A DNA stretch of 64,000 nt from Erodium maritimum (taxonomy: Eukaryota > Streptophyta > Magnoliopsida > Geraniales > Geraniaceae). Position 1 is the first letter of the stretch; each line of letters opens with the position of its first letter. The notes under the pieces were generated by a model. It made no database searches and had not been told where the DNA came from. It saw only the letters and a list, made by a program, of their open reading frames with translations. The stretch is from positions 45,773,039 through 45,837,038 of the forward strand of contig OY997590.1 in assembly GCA_963921825.1 (NCBI GenBank). Reading direction: 5' to 3'. The position numbers and the translations under genes were made by a program. This document shows positions 33,095 to 44,553 of the stretch, piece after piece.

Positions 33095-34242
33095 GTCGAG
33101 GTTTCACACCTCGGACTGTACGTCAATTAGGTGGGGAGAGTCGAGTCAGTAAAGTCCCGTCGTACGTTGGGTACGCAGGTCGGAACCGTGTGTAGACCCG
33201 TTGTGTTTTGAGTCCTGTTTGTGTTTGTGTGTATGTGCAATACGGGGTTACTGGCATACCGTTTGGGTATTGCTGCGTGAAACATTTTTAAACTGTCGCG
33301 ACTCGACTCAGGGGCGCCCCTGTAGTCGAGCGTGACGGTGTTGATATCAAGTGGGTACAATGTAGTTCGGGGACGCTTGGACCGGGTTGTAACTACCTGA
33401 TGTCAAGAAATGAGGTTTTTATTGAAGTGGAAAAAGTTTTAAAAATTGTTTGGCCCTGTGGGCGTTTTTTGATTTTGATTGGCTCCGTGGGCGTGTTTTG
33501 ATTTTGGTTGGCCCGGTGTTTGTGTTTCGTGTTGGTTGGCCCGGTGGGCGAGTGTTGTTGTGTTGTTGATTGGCCTTTTCGGCTTCTGGTTGAGGTTGAG
33601 TGACTTGTGTTTTGGTCGTTAAATGGTTATACATGTGTTGTTATTTGGTGGTCGAACGTCTGCGACGCACAGATGTGCGGGTCGCTATAGGCAGGGTAGG
33701 ATACGAGTGCCCTAGGATGGACGTAGCAGGTGTGATGAGTGCGAAATCATCACCGCTACGGGACGGGTCTTGGACCGGCCCGATAGGAGACGTGGTTGGG
33801 GCCACTGTTTTGGCGCGGAAGATGAAATGGCCCGGCTGGCTCGCCGGCCCGGAAGGCGGCACGGCCCGGCTGGCGTGCCGGCACGGAAGGCGGCACGGCC
33901 CGTCTGGCGTGCCGGCCCGGAAGGGGGCATGGCCCAGGCCACTCACCGGCCCGGAAGGCTTCACGGTCCAGCCCACTTGCCGGCCTGGTCCAGTCAGCCG
34001 CTTTAAAATTCTTTTGTTTCATGTCGTGTTGCACGACTTGGTACCCGTTTGTGCAGTCTGTTTGAGGTCTCTTTATGTACTACTATAATTAAAGTATTAA
34101 TGGCGTGAGCGGTGTGACGTGTAGTAACGAGTACGCTAGAGATAGACGTAGACCGTATGAACGCTAGTATTTTGAGCTTGTCGTCGTTATATAAGTTCGC
34201 AAATGTTCAATTTGCGTGTATCCGTGCAGAGGATACTGACAC
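33095..34242 (+). other. Outer Gypsy leader with GC-rich tandem repeat
   Basis: Untranslated region between PBS and gag. It shares GGCCCTGTGGGCGTGTTTTG-type motifs (about 33450-33560) with the leader of the inner element. At 33829-33988 four and a half units of 34 bp (GGCCCGGCTGGCxTGCCGGC plus CCGGAAGGCGGCAC) form a GC-rich array. ORFs here in several frames reflect that array and not a gene. Confidence 0.75.
33829..33988 (+). repeat. 34-bp GC-rich tandem repeat in the leader
   Basis: Unit starts at 33829, 33863, 33897 and 33931, with a partial unit from 33965. Each holds two short self-complementary GCCGGC-like cores, so the RNA could fold strongly. Confidence 0.9.
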
Positions 34243-34476
34243 ATGGCTCGCGGCAGACGAGGACGATCAGCGGTAACACGGAGACGGGCGCCCGCGCGAG
34301 GCAGGTGGGGACGGTCAGCAGGGACACCAGGACGGGTGCCAACCGTCGAGCCCGCTAAGTACGCGGAGGCCCAGGGTACTCCTGTCGGAGAAGACAGGAG
34401 GAGCGACGCGGGACTGTCTACGGGCACGCCCAGCGTCCCGCCGGTCGCAGACCCTCCCGTTACGACTGCCCTGGAC
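34243..34476 (+). pseudogene. Outer Gypsy gag, N-terminal part
   Basis: Opens with MARGRRGRSAVTRRRAPARG, the basic N-terminus usual in this gag group, and runs 78 codons to the nested insertion. When the insertion and one TGGAC copy are removed, the frame passes directly into 43796 onward (T-T-A-L-D joined to E-L-T-R-T-V-Q). Gag forms the particle and binds element RNA. Confidence 0.82.
34472..34476. repeat. Inner Gypsy target-site duplication, left copy (TGGAC)
   Basis: TGGAC before the LTR at 34477 and again at 43791-43795. Removal of the insertion restores the gag frame of the outer element. Confidence 0.95.
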
Positions 34477-37400
34477 TGTAATAACCACTCCCGGTCAACG
34501 GCAGTCAAATCTGCGAAAAACGGGAAAATTTGAAATTTTTGGTCAGTCACTTAATTGAACCTAAATTTGACCCCGAGGGTCATACCGGACTTAATTTGAC
34601 CCCGATATCGACCAAAGTGAGTTCCGGGGGACTCATGGCAACTTTCTGACAAATTTGGGAAATGTTGACTTTTCGCTGGAAAAGTCAACCGAGCGACGTT
34701 TTGGTCCATTCGAGGACCGTTTTGGATCCAAAAAGCTTAGCCGTCGTCGCAGCGGTCTTAGTTGAGCCGTTTCCTTGTAGCCCGTGAAGTTTCGTAATTT
34801 CTTGGACAAAGTGCCCGTTCGGGGACCGAAACGTCCGAATTTCGCGAATCTGATTGGAAAATATCTGGTAGATATTTTCCCAAATAGGTGTAGACCCACT
34901 TGCCACATGTCACCAATGTGGTGGTGTTAGGTTTATTGGACAAAACAAGACAAGACTACTTGATGGTTAGTTTGCTTTTTAAAGTGTTAGTTGTTATTTT
35001 TTTTAAATAAAACAAAAGGGAAAGAAGATGACATACAAGTTCATTTCAAAAAAAAAAAAGGAGTTAGTTTTAGAAAAGAAGAGAGTTTTAGAGAGAGAAA
35101 GTGAGTTAGAAGAAGAGAGAAAAGGAGAGAAGAAAAGAGAAGGTTTGGTTAGGGTTTTGCCTCCTCTCGTTCATCAAACCATTGGATCGTCTCAAAGATA
35201 GAAGAATCAAGTTCACACCGCCATTCTCTACGGTGAGCATCTAACCGATTTTCGTTTTAGTACGTTTGAAATTTAGGGTTTGAGTTTAAACGGTTTGATT
35301 AAGGTTGGGTTTTGTTTAAGATTGGTTTAAAGATGAATGGTTAAGGTTTGGGGTTCGTTAGGAACGTTTTGGGGTGAAAAGAAAATTTTCCTATTGTGGC
35401 CGTGTGGGGCCCACATGCTCGGGTATCGCGTTTTCGTGTTTGGGTGGTTTAGAACGTTCCCCAAGTAATTAATCTACAACCAGATCGAAATTTGGAATTA
35501 AATTGTGAAAGTTGTAATTGACGGGTTTAGAAACTTTAAACGCTAATTAAATGACTCGGAAGTCGGAATTCGATTCCGTCGAGTGCCTAGGAACCCTTGA
35601 ATTATTCTAAGACCATAGAAACGAAAACGGGAATTTTCGGAGCCCCGGGAGGGCGTTTTCAAAACCCGGGCAGATTCGCCATGTCGGGCGAATCGGGCCT
35701 TTCCGGGTCCAATATCGACAATATCGAGTAATTGGGGAGTTTGGGAGTGATCGACATTGTCGGGGTTACGTTTGGGCGTTAAGTTTATCGAATTTCAGTT
35801 TATTCCTGTGAGTTTAAAAGTGCCTTAAATTTGTGTTCTTTTAGATAGTGCTGCGGACCGAGGAAAAGGAAGGCTAGGCGAGTGACTAAGATCACGCCGG
35901 GGCTTATTTGGGCACTTTTGGAGAACTTATACGAGGTAGGGAAAAGTAGCCGGATCTCGGCCCTGATCAGGGAAAGTTAACAGTAGAATTGTATGTGACA
36001 CCAGGGTGTCGTGGGTTAATTAGGTTTATTGAATATTAGAAAGGCAGGCGACACCGGGTGGTGTCGTATGATAAGGGAACGTATCGAACAATAGAATTGC
36101 ATGTGACACTTAGTAGTGTCGTAGGAGTAGTGAACTTTCGATGTTGGAAATACTAGAGGCATGTGGATATGCCCGGAGGTTGATTGTGAGTCTGTTGAAA
36201 TTGGGGTTACTGGAGGCATGTGGATATGCCCGGAGGTTGATTGTGAGTCTTTTGAAATTAGGGTTACTGGAGGCATGTGATTATGCCCGGAGGTTGTTTG
36301 TTTAAATTGCGTCGTGGGTGGCCATGAGAGCCCGTATTTTACTGTTGTGCTTCGGGTGGCCTTGAGAGCCCGTATTTTACTGTTGTGCCTTGGGGTGGCC
36401 ATGAGAGCCCGTATTTTACTGTGGTGCTTTGGGTGGCCATGAGAGCCTGTATTTTACTGTTGTGCTTTGGGAGGCCGTGAGTGCTTGTGGGGTTGTTGAA
36501 CCCGTGTTTTACTGTTGCTGTGTGTTGGGAGGCCGTGAGTGCCCGTGGGGTTGTTGAACCCGTGTCTCTACTGTTGGTGTGTCTTGGGAGGCCGTGAGTG
36601 CCTGTGGGGTTGTTGAACCCGTGTTTTACTGTTGGTGTGTCTTAGGAGGCCGTGAGTGCCTGTGGGGTTGTTGAGCCCGTGAGTTATTGTCGGTGTGTCT
36701 TGGGTGGCCATGAGTGCCTGTGGAGTGTTGAACCTGTGTTGTTGCTGTTTGTTGAACTTGCTTGTGATTGTGATTGTGGTTACCTGAGTGAGAGAGGTTA
36801 TTGAGACAGGTCGATCGTCTGGCCCGACTTTGTGTCGGGGAAGCTCGTGAGTGATAGAGGTTACTGAGACAGGTCGACCGCTTGGCCTGAGTGGTTCGGC
36901 GAAGCGCGTGAGTGAGAGAGGTTACTGAGACAGGTCGACCGCCTGGCCTGAGTGGTTCGGCAAAGCGCGTGAGTGAGAGAGGTTACTTAGACAGGTCTAC
37001 CGCCTGGCCTGAGTGGTTCGACAAAGCGCGTGAGTGAGAGAGGTTACTGAGACAGGTCGACTGCATGGCTTGAGTGGTTCGGCGAAGAGCGTGAGTGAGG
37101 GAGGTTACTGAGCAGCTGGCGTGCGATCCTTTGTGATCTTGTTTGGTGTGTGATCCTTTGTGATCTTGGGTGTTGCGTGGTTGTTGTCGTGTCTTTGGAG
37201 GAGGTCGTCAATCGTTGAGTCGGGTCTACTTTACGTGTTCGAGTGTTGAGTCGGTTGGGGAAAGTAATTGTGGGTGTGTGTCAGTCGGAGTACTTGAGTT
37301 GGGGATAGCGATCCCCGGTGTTGAGTTTGTTGTTGGTGTTATCGGCATTGTCTGCTAATTATGCCGTAGTCAGTCTGTTATCCATGGTGGTGAGCGAACG

Positions 37401-37678
37401 CTCATCCCTAGCTGCTTTTCCTACAGCAACTGATCACAGGATGGACTAGGTGAGCTCTCAAAGCTTGTGGAGCTAGGAGCGGAGTCCGGGTTTTATCTTT
37501 TGAGTCTAGTGACGGATACCTTGTACTTTGTCCATTTGTTGGGACGTTTTTGAGTTGTAAATATTATTTTGATTAACTAAATGGAGATTTTAAAGTGTAT
37601 TCAAAACAGGTTTCAAATGTTTTATTTTTTTAAACGTTCACACTCTAGGTTCGGTTTTACTGAATTTGGGGCGTGACA
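34477..37678 (+). repeat. Inner Gypsy 5' LTR (3202 bp)
   Basis: It starts TGTAATAACCACTCCCGG and ends TTTGGGGCGTGACA. It pairs with 40581-43790; in the first 75 bases I see five to six differences, elsewhere fewer, so the insertion is not recent. Arrays inside: 36150-36300 (three units of 58 bp), 36305-36720 (about nine units) and 36785-37110 (five units of about 60 bp). Confidence 0.94.
36150..37110 (+). repeat. Minisatellite arrays in the inner 5' LTR
   Basis: Three adjoining arrays: GGAGGCATGTGGATATGCCC units, GGGTGGCCATGAGAGCCCGT units shifting to GGGAGGCCGTGAGTGCCxGT, and GAGAGAGGTTACTGAGACAG units followed by GTCGACCGCCTGGCCTGAGT. The last array replaces the CTAGCCTCCCGACTGGG array of the outer element's LTRs and defines a subfamily. 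Confidence 0.9.
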
Positions 37679-37681
37679 ACT

Positions 37682-37693
37682 TGGTATCAGAGC
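37682..37693 (+). other. Inner Gypsy primer binding site
   Basis: TGGTATCAGAGC, a perfect 12-base complement of initiator tRNA-Met, three bases inside the LTR. Confidence 0.93.
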
Positions 37694-39189
37694 TCGATGT
37701 TTCACACCTCGGACTGTACGTCGATTAGGTGGGGAGAGTCGAGTCGGTAAAGTCCCGTCGTGCGTTGGGTACGCAGGTCGGAACCGTGTGTAGACCCGTT
37801 GTGTTTTAAGTCTGTTTGTGTTTGTGTGTATGTGTAGTACGGGGTTACTGGCATACTGTTTGTGTGTTGATGCATGAAACATTTTTAAACTGTCGTGACT
37901 CGACTCAGGGGCGCCCCTGTAGTCGAGCGTGACAGTGTTGATGTCAAGTGGGTATAATGTAGTTCGGGGACGCCTGGACCGGGTTGTAACTACCTGATGT
38001 CAAGAAATGAGGTTTTAATGAAGTGGGCGCGTTTTAAAATTTGATTAGCCCTATGGGCGTGTTTTGACTTCGATTGGCCCTGTGGGCGTGTTTTGACTTT
38101 GATTGGCCCTGTGGGCGTGTTTTGACTTTGATTGGCCCTGTGGGCGTGTTTTGACTTTGATTGGCCATGTGGGCGTGTTTGAGTTGGTTGGCCCGGTGGG
38201 CGAGTGTTTTGTTTGGCCGTGTCGGCTTATGATTGAGGATGGGAGACTTGTTTTTGGTCTTTAATTGTCGTACGTGTGTTGGTAGATTGTGGGTCAAGAG
38301 TATGTGTCGTTTGAGGCTATTTTAGGGTTAAGACGGTGTAAGGTTCGAGTTGAAGCGTCTTTGGAAAACTGGCCTGCGCGAGTTTCACGGATCCTGTCAC
38401 GGATCCGTGACGGAGCAGCGCGTTTTGGGCAATATTGAGCCTTCGTCACGGCACCGTGACCCCAACCGTGACGGGGTCTGTCACGGGTCCGTGATTCCTG
38501 TCCATTCCACCGTCTTGATGTTTGCAGTTTGAGGGTTGGTTTCGCGTGGCTGTGTTCAGGTTTGTGTTGGTGGTAGAGGTCGCAATTTCGGTGTTAAAGG
38601 ATGAGGTCTTGGCTTCGAGACTCATCGATAACCTACGGTAGTGATGCAGCGCCTCGGTGTGAGAGTCACGCCACGGAGAGGGGTTAGGGTTGGTGCGCTG
38701 TGGCGCCATACGAACTAGGTTTCCCCTAGGTGAATGGGTGTTCGAGGTTTCCCTCGCGTGAACGGGTGGTTTGAGGTTTCCTTCACGTGAGTGGGTTGTT
38801 TGAGGTTCCCTACATGATCGAGTAACTAGGGTATCGAGGGTGTGAGCAATAGTGGGTTGTTGAGTTGAAAGTAGGATCCCCGTTGAGATTTCTCTACGTG
38901 ATCGGGTAATTGGGGTATTGAGGTTGTAAGCAATAGTAGTTGCTGAATTGAGAACATAATCCCCGTTTCGAGGTTTCCCTTACATAAGAGAGTAGTTGAG
39001 GTGTTAATGACTTGAGCAGTTGACGTGTTGGTAGTAGGTTTTGGGGTGGTGGTTTGCCCTGGCTAGGTTGGTAAGTCTTTGGTGCTTTACTAGTGTGCCA
39101 TAATCGAACGGGTGTCCGTGGAGGTGAGCATAACGCTCATCCCCTTTACTACTTTTCCCGCAAGGGACGACTAGCGAACACTGGTTTGG
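37694..39189 (+). other. Inner Gypsy leader
   Basis: No coding domain recognised. It contains five direct units of about 33 bp with GATTGGCCCTGTGGGCGTGT (38040-38190), and at 38385-38500 a cluster of short self-complementary TCACGG...CCGTGA motifs. From about 38725 to 38990 there are three loosely repeated GAGGTTTCC...CGTGA segments. Confidence 0.7.
38385..38500. repeat. Cluster of self-complementary TCACGG/CCGTGA motifs
   Basis: At least five near-palindromes, such as GTCACGGATCCGTGAC and TCACGGCACCGTGA, occur in 115 bp. The RNA or single-stranded DNA could form several hairpins; the leader position would allow a packaging or dimerisation role, which is inference. Confidence 0.8.
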
Positions 39190-39669
39190 TTGCGGAAAGT
39201 TATAAGTAAATGCATAGAGGACCGGGTGAGGGTTGCACTAGACCTTAGCGGAGTGACTAATGGAGTGGGTGTTCGGTCTCTGATTTGGGCGTTAGTTGTA
39301 TTGGATACCGGGGTGTCACACTCGTTTACTTCGTCGAGTTGTGCTGAGGTGTTGGGGCTGAGTTTAGAGTCGTTGAGTCCACCCCTGTGTCTGGATACGC
39401 CGGTTGGGGGTGGTGTGGTGTTGACTAGGGTCTGTCGTGCCTGCGGAGTTAGAGAAGCGAATAGATACAGGAGGTTCGAGAGAGGGCTCAAGAGCCCTGA
39501 TGCTGGGTTGAGTCCTCACCCCGAGGATCGGGTATGTGCGGAGTTGGTAGGCACAACGACGGTAGTGGAGCGAGGTCTTAGAGAGATTGCGAGGATCCGT
39601 GAGGATCGACAGCGATTGAACTTGAGCTTGTATCCATGGGAAGGATACTTACGAAATGATAACCTTTAA
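39190..39669 (+). pseudogene. Inner Gypsy protease fragment fused to a gag fragment
   Basis: A 159-codon frame. Residues 37-86 read VVLDTGVSHSFTSSS, LSPPLCLDTPVGGG and VCRACG, the retropepsin-like segment with the D-T-G active site at residues 39-41. From residue 88 it switches to REANRYRRFERGLKSPD and VVERGLREIARIREDRQR, which is the C-terminal part of gag. Normal order is gag then protease, so this frame is a rearranged fusion. It is not a working polyprotein. Confidence 0.82.
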
Positions 39670-39764
39670 ACGTAATCTTGGGAATGGATGGCTGGTGAAG
39701 TGCCAAGCCAATACCGATTGTTACTGGCGACGAGCTGCGAGAGTCGCAGCATTCACGTCTGACA

Positions 39765-40184
39765 GTGCACGTGGGTAGCACTAAGAGGAGCGCGACATCA
39801 GGTGGCATGTCTAGTGGAGCGGGATGCGGAGAGCGGTCGCGGAGTTATATCGCGATGCCTCACTCGTCGGCAGGTGAGAGCCGAACAACAGCGTCCCGCT
39901 GGATTATTGCAGCCACTGCGGGGTGCACAGTGGAAATGGGGGCACGTCACGATGGATTTCGTGAACGGTTAGCCGAGTTCGCCTACAACAACAGATTTCA
40001 GGCTAGTATCAAGATGGCACCGTTCAGAGCGTTGTATGGTAGGCCGTGTCGATCGCCCGTGTGCCGGGCAGAAGTGAGAAATGATGGTTTATTTGGTCTA
40101 GAACTGTACCGAGAGACAGCTGAGTCGGTCGTGCCGAAGCATGAGCAGTTGAAGACCGCGCAGAGTCAGCAGGAGCTATGCTGA
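39765..40184 (+). pseudogene. Inner Gypsy integrase fragment
   Basis: The first part, in shifted frames, retains traces of the zinc-binding segment. From about 39965 it reads [20 protein letters not shown] and ALYGRPCRSPVC, then RETAESVV and HEQLKTAQS. These are the conserved region just after the catalytic core and the start of the C-terminal domain. The catalytic D-D-E core itself is deleted. Confidence 0.88.
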
Positions 40185-40295
40185 CAGACGGCGCCGACCC
40201 CTCGAGTCAGCAGTCGGTGGTCATGTATCCCTGGAGGTGAGTCCGAAAGGTGGACTGGTGCGTTTCAACCGCGGCGGAGGCGGGTTAGCCCCGCG

Positions 40296-40529
40296 GTGTA
40301 TCGGGCCTTTCGAGGTCTTGAGTACGTCATTGAGTGGGAAGATGTCGAGGTAACGGGTGATGTCCCGTATAAGGAGAAACCGATGTGGGAAATGGATCCA
40401 CGAGAGCAGGTCCTGCGCGGAAAGGTTCTCCGCTTAGGACTGGTGGTGTGGCGACACCACGAGGCCGAGTCGACTTGGGAACGCGAGGACAAGGTTCGCG
40501 CGAAGTACCTCGACTTGTTCGACTCCTGA
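40296..40529 (+). pseudogene. Inner Gypsy chromodomain-like C-terminus
   Basis: Encodes a segment with DVPYKEKPMWEMDPREQVLR then VVWRHHEAESTWEREDKVRA, ending K-Y-L-D-L-F-D-S at TGA. It matches the chromodomain-type tail of Tekay/Del chromovirus integrases (compare 52931-53115 on the minus strand), which directs integration to heterochromatin. It is separated from the integrase piece by a frame change. Confidence 0.85.
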
Positions 40530-40565
40530 GGTACGTCTGTTTTAAATTTCGCGGACGAAATTCCT

Positions 40566-40580
40566 TTAAGGGGGGTAGAT
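40566..40580 (+). other. Inner Gypsy polypurine tract
   Basis: AAGGGGGGTAGAT lies directly before the 3' LTR's TGTAATAACC and follows the conserved GGACGAAATTCCTTT motif found in all three Gypsy elements here. Confidence 0.9.
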
Positions 40581-43500
40581 TGTAATAACCACTCCCGGTC
40601 AACGCCAGTCAAATCTGCGAAAGACGGGAAAATTTAAAATTATTGGTCAGTCACTTAATTGAACCTAAATTTGACCCCGAGGGTCATACCGGACTTAAGT
40701 TGACCCCGATATCGACCAAAGTGAGTTCCGGGGGACTCATGGCAACTTTCTGACCAATTTGGGAAATGTTGACTTTTCGTTGGAAAAGTCAACCGAGCGA
40801 CGTTTTGGTCCATTCGAGGACCGTTTTGGATCCAAAAAGCTTAGTCGTCGTCGCATCGGTCTTAGTTGAGCCGTTTCCTTGTAGCCCGTGAAGTTTTGTA
40901 ATTTCTTGGAAAAAGTGCCCGTTCGGGGACCGAAACGTCCGAATTTCCCGAATCTGATTGAAAATATCTAATAGATATTTTCCCAAAAAGGTGTGAGACC
41001 CACTTGCTACATGTCACCAATGTGGTGGTGTTAGGTTTATTGGACAAAACAAGACAAGACTACTTGATGGTTAGTTTGCTTTTTAAAGTGTTAGTTGTTA
41101 TTTTTTTTAAATAAAACAAAAGGGAAAGAAGATGACATACACGTTCATTTCAAAAAAAAAGAGAAGAAAAGGAGTTAGTTTTAGAAAAGAAGAGAGTTTT
41201 AGAGAGAGAAAGTGAGTTAGAAGAAGAGAGAAAATGAGAGAAGAAAAGAGAAGGTTTGGTTAGGGTTTTGCCTCCTCTCGTTCATCAAACCGTTGGATCG
41301 TCTCAAAGATAGAAGAATCGAGTTCACACCGTCATTCTCTATGGTGAGCATCTAACCGATTTTCGTTTTAGTACGTTTGAAATTTAGAGTTTGAGTTTAA
41401 ACGGTTTGATTAAGGTTGGGTTTTGTTTAAGATTGGTTTAAAGATGAATGGTTGAGGTTTGGGGTTCGTTAGGAACGTTTTGGGGCGAAAAAGAAATTTT
41501 CCTATTGTGGCCGTGTGGGGCCCACATGCTCGGGTATCACGTTTTCGTGTTTGGGTGGTTTAGAATGTTCCCCAAGTAATTAATCTACAACCGGATCGAA
41601 ATTTGGAATTAAATTGTGAAAGTTGAAATTGACGGGTTTTGAAAATTTAAATGCTCATTAAATGACTCGGAAGTCGGAATTCGATTCCGTCGAGTGCCTA
41701 GGAACCCTTGAATTATTCTAAGACCGTAGAAACGAAAACGGGAATTTTCGGAGCCCCGGGAGGGCGTTTTCAATACCCGGTGAGATTCGCCATGTCGGGC
41801 GAATCGGGCCTTTCCGGGTCCAATATCGACAATATTGAGTAATTGGGGAGTTTGGGAGTGATCGACATTGTCGAGGTTACGTTTGGGCGTTAAGTTTATC
41901 GAATTTCAGTTTATTCCTGCGAGTTTAAAAGTGCCTTAAATTTGTGTTCTTTTAGATCGTGCTGCGGACCGAGGCAAAGGAAGGCTAGGCGAGTGACTGA
42001 GATCACGCCGGGGCTTATTAGGGCACTTTTGGAGAACTTATACGAGGTAGGGAAAAGTAGCCGGATCTCGGCCCTGATTAGGGAAAGTTAACAGTAGAAT
42101 TGTATGTGACACCGGGGTGTCGTGGGTTAATTAGGTTTATTGAATATTAGAAAGGCAGGCGACACCGGGTGGTGTCGTATGATACGGGAACCTATCGAAC
42201 AATAGAATTGCATGTGACACTTAGTAGTGTCGTAGGAGTAGTGAACTTTCGATGTTGGAAATACTGGAGGCATGTGGATATGCCCGGAGGTTGATTGTGA
42301 GTCTGTTGAAATTAGGGTTACTGGAGGCATGTGGATATGCCCGGAGGTTGATTGTGAGTTTTTTGAAATTAGGGTTACTGGAGGCATGTGATTATGCCCG
42401 GAGGTTGTTTGTTTAAATTGCGTCGTGGGTGGCCATGAGAGCCCGTATTTTACTTTTGTGCTTTGGGTGGCCATGAGAGCCCGTATTTTACTGTTCTGCC
42501 TTGGGTGGCCATGAGAGCCCGTATTTTACTGTTGTGCTTTGGGTGGCCATGAGAGCCCGTATTTTACTGTTGTGCTTTGGGAGGCCGTGAGTGCCTGTGG
42601 GGTTGTTGAACCCGTGTTTTACTGGTGGTGTGTCTTGGGAGGTCGTGAGTACCCGTGGGGTTGTTGAACCCGTGTCTCTACTGTTGGTGTGTCTTGGGAG
42701 GCCGTGAGTGCCTGTGAGGTTGTTGAACCCGTGTTTTACTGTTGGTGTGTCTTGGGAGGCCGTGAGTGCCTGTGGGGTTGTTGAGCCCGTGAGTTATTGT
42801 CAGTGTGTCTTGGGTGGCCATGAGTGCATGTAGAGTGTTGAACCTGTGTTGTTGTTGTTTGTTGAACTTGCTTGTGATTGTGATTGTGGTTACCTGAGTG
42901 AGAGAGGTTACTGAGACAGGTCGACCGCCTGGCCCGACTTTGTGTCGGGGAAGCTGGTGAGTTAGAGAGGTTACTAAGACAGGTCGACCGCCTGGCCTGA
43001 GTGGTTCGGCGAAGCGCGTGAGTGAGAGAGGTTACTGAGATAGGTCGACCGCCTGGCCTGAGTGGTTTGGCAAAGCGCGTGAGTGAGAGAGGTTACTGAG
43101 ACAGGTCGACCGCCTGGCTTGAGTGGTTCGGCAAAGCGCGTGAGTGAGAGAGGTTACTGAGACAGGTCGACCGCCTGGCCTGAGTGGTTCGGTGAAGCGC
43201 GTGAGTGAGGGAGGTTACTGAGCAGATGGCGTGCGATCCTTTGTGATCTTGTTTGGTGTGCGATCCTTTGTGATCTTGGCTGTTGCGTGGTTGTTTTCGT
43301 GTCTTTGGAGGAGGTCGTCAATCGTTGAGTCTGGTCTACTTTACGTGTTCGAATGTTGAGTCAGTTGAGGAAAGTAACTGTGGGTGTGTGTAAGTTGGAG
43401 TACTTGAGTTGGGGATAGCTATCCCCGGTGTTGAGTTTGTTGTTGGTGTTACCGGCATTGTTTGCTAATTATGCCGTAGTCAGTCTGTTATCCGTGGTGG

Positions 43501-43790
43501 TGAGCGAACGCTCACCCCTAGCTGCTTTTCCTACAGGTACTGATCACAGGACGGACTAGGTGAGCTCTCGAAGCTTGTGGAGCTAGGAGCGGAGTCCGGG
43601 TTTTATCTTTTGAGTCTAGTGACGGATACCTTGTACTTTGTCCATTTGTTGGGATGTTTTTGAGTTGTAAATATTATTTTGATTAACTAAATGGAGATTT
43701 TAAAGTGTTTATTCAAAACAGGTTTCAAATGTTTTATTGTTTTAAACGTTCACGCTCCAGGTTCGGTTTTACTGAATTTGGGGCGTGACA
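40581..43790 (+). repeat. Inner Gypsy 3' LTR (3210 bp)
   Basis: Partner of 34477-37678 with the same arrays: 58-bp units at 42250-42405, GGCCATGAG units at 42425-42835, and 60-bp GTTACTGAGACAGGTCGACC units at 42890-43215. TGGAC follows at 43791. Confidence 0.94.
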
Positions 43791-44535
43791 TGGACGAGCT
43801 GACCAGGACAGTCCAGAGTTTGGTGGCGATCATCACCAGTCGAGAGTCGGCATCGCCAGCTCCGGAGGCAGCAGCGGTCCCAGTGAGGCCCGTTCAGGCC
43901 GAGGACCATACGGCCCGGACCCTGCTGGACTTCCTGAAGCTAGGCATACCCACATTTGTCGGGGAGCCAAACCCCGACCTAGCCGAGAGGTGGCTAGAGC
44001 AGGTCACGCGGGACCTGGACACATCAGGTATCGAGGATGGCCGACACAGAGTGTCCTTTGCAGCTCATCAGCTGAGGGACATCGCCTACCACTAGTGGGG
44101 CGTGTGAGGGACAGAGTCGGACACGACTACGATGTCTTTCAGACGGTCTTTCTCGCACAGTATTTCCCCGAGTCGGCTCGGTTGGACCGACATCGGTAGT
44201 TCTTGGACCTGCAGCAGGAGGGGATGTCAATGGCAGAATACGAGGCCAGGTTCACGGCCCTGACCAGATTCGCGCCAGAGATGGTGGCGACAGAGCAGAA
44301 CCGTTGCCTGCGATTCGAGGGGGGACTGAGGCCGGTGATTCGAGATCGAGTCCTCGCCTTGAGGTTGTGGAAGTACTCAGAGCTCATGGACACTGCAGCG
44401 ACAGTGGAGCAGGGTATCCGGGATGCGGCCAGGACCCGTGAGGTTCGACAGCGGCCGACCAGCTTTGCGGGGCCGTTCGAGTCACGAGACCCGAGGAGAA
44501 AGAGGACCACAGAGTTCTTTCAACCACATGCTTAA
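43791..44535 (+). pseudogene. Outer Gypsy gag, C-terminal part
   Basis: Continuation of 34243-34476. Residues read ELTRTVQSLVAII, then FLKLGIPTFVGEPNPDLAER and LDTSGIEDGRHRVSFAAHQL, the retrotransposon gag core. A TAG at 44093-44095 lies where a W-W pair is usual and a second TAG lies near 44198, after which EGMSMAEYEARFTALTRFAP and the segment up to EQGIRDAARTREVRQRPTS are open to 44535. Apart from these stops gag is well conserved. Confidence 0.87.
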
Positions 44536-44553
44536 CAGGGTGGAGCGAGACAG

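Larger units (their letters stand above)
34477..43790 (+). mobile_element. Inner Gypsy LTR retrotransposon with scrambled internal region
   Basis: Plus orientation. LTRs at 34477-37678 and 40581-43790 (about 3.2 kb each), PBS 37682-37693, polypurine tract before 40581, target duplication TGGAC. The 2.9-kb internal region has a leader, then protease-like, gag-like, integrase and chromodomain-like fragments with no RT. The protease piece comes before a gag piece, the reverse of the normal order. This suggests template switching among packaged RNAs in an earlier copy. Both LTRs share one subfamily (starting TGTAATAACC), distinct from the outer element's LTRs. Confidence 0.93.

Noticed and set aside
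33600..34088. A 162-codon plus-strand ORF in the Gypsy leader
   Set aside because: Its latter half is a GC-rich 34-bp tandem array with open frames on both strands; there is no domain.
39000..40184. A novel protease-gag fusion gene
   Set aside because: The segments are fragments of standard Gypsy domains inside LTRs with stops around them; rearrangement explains the order without a new function.
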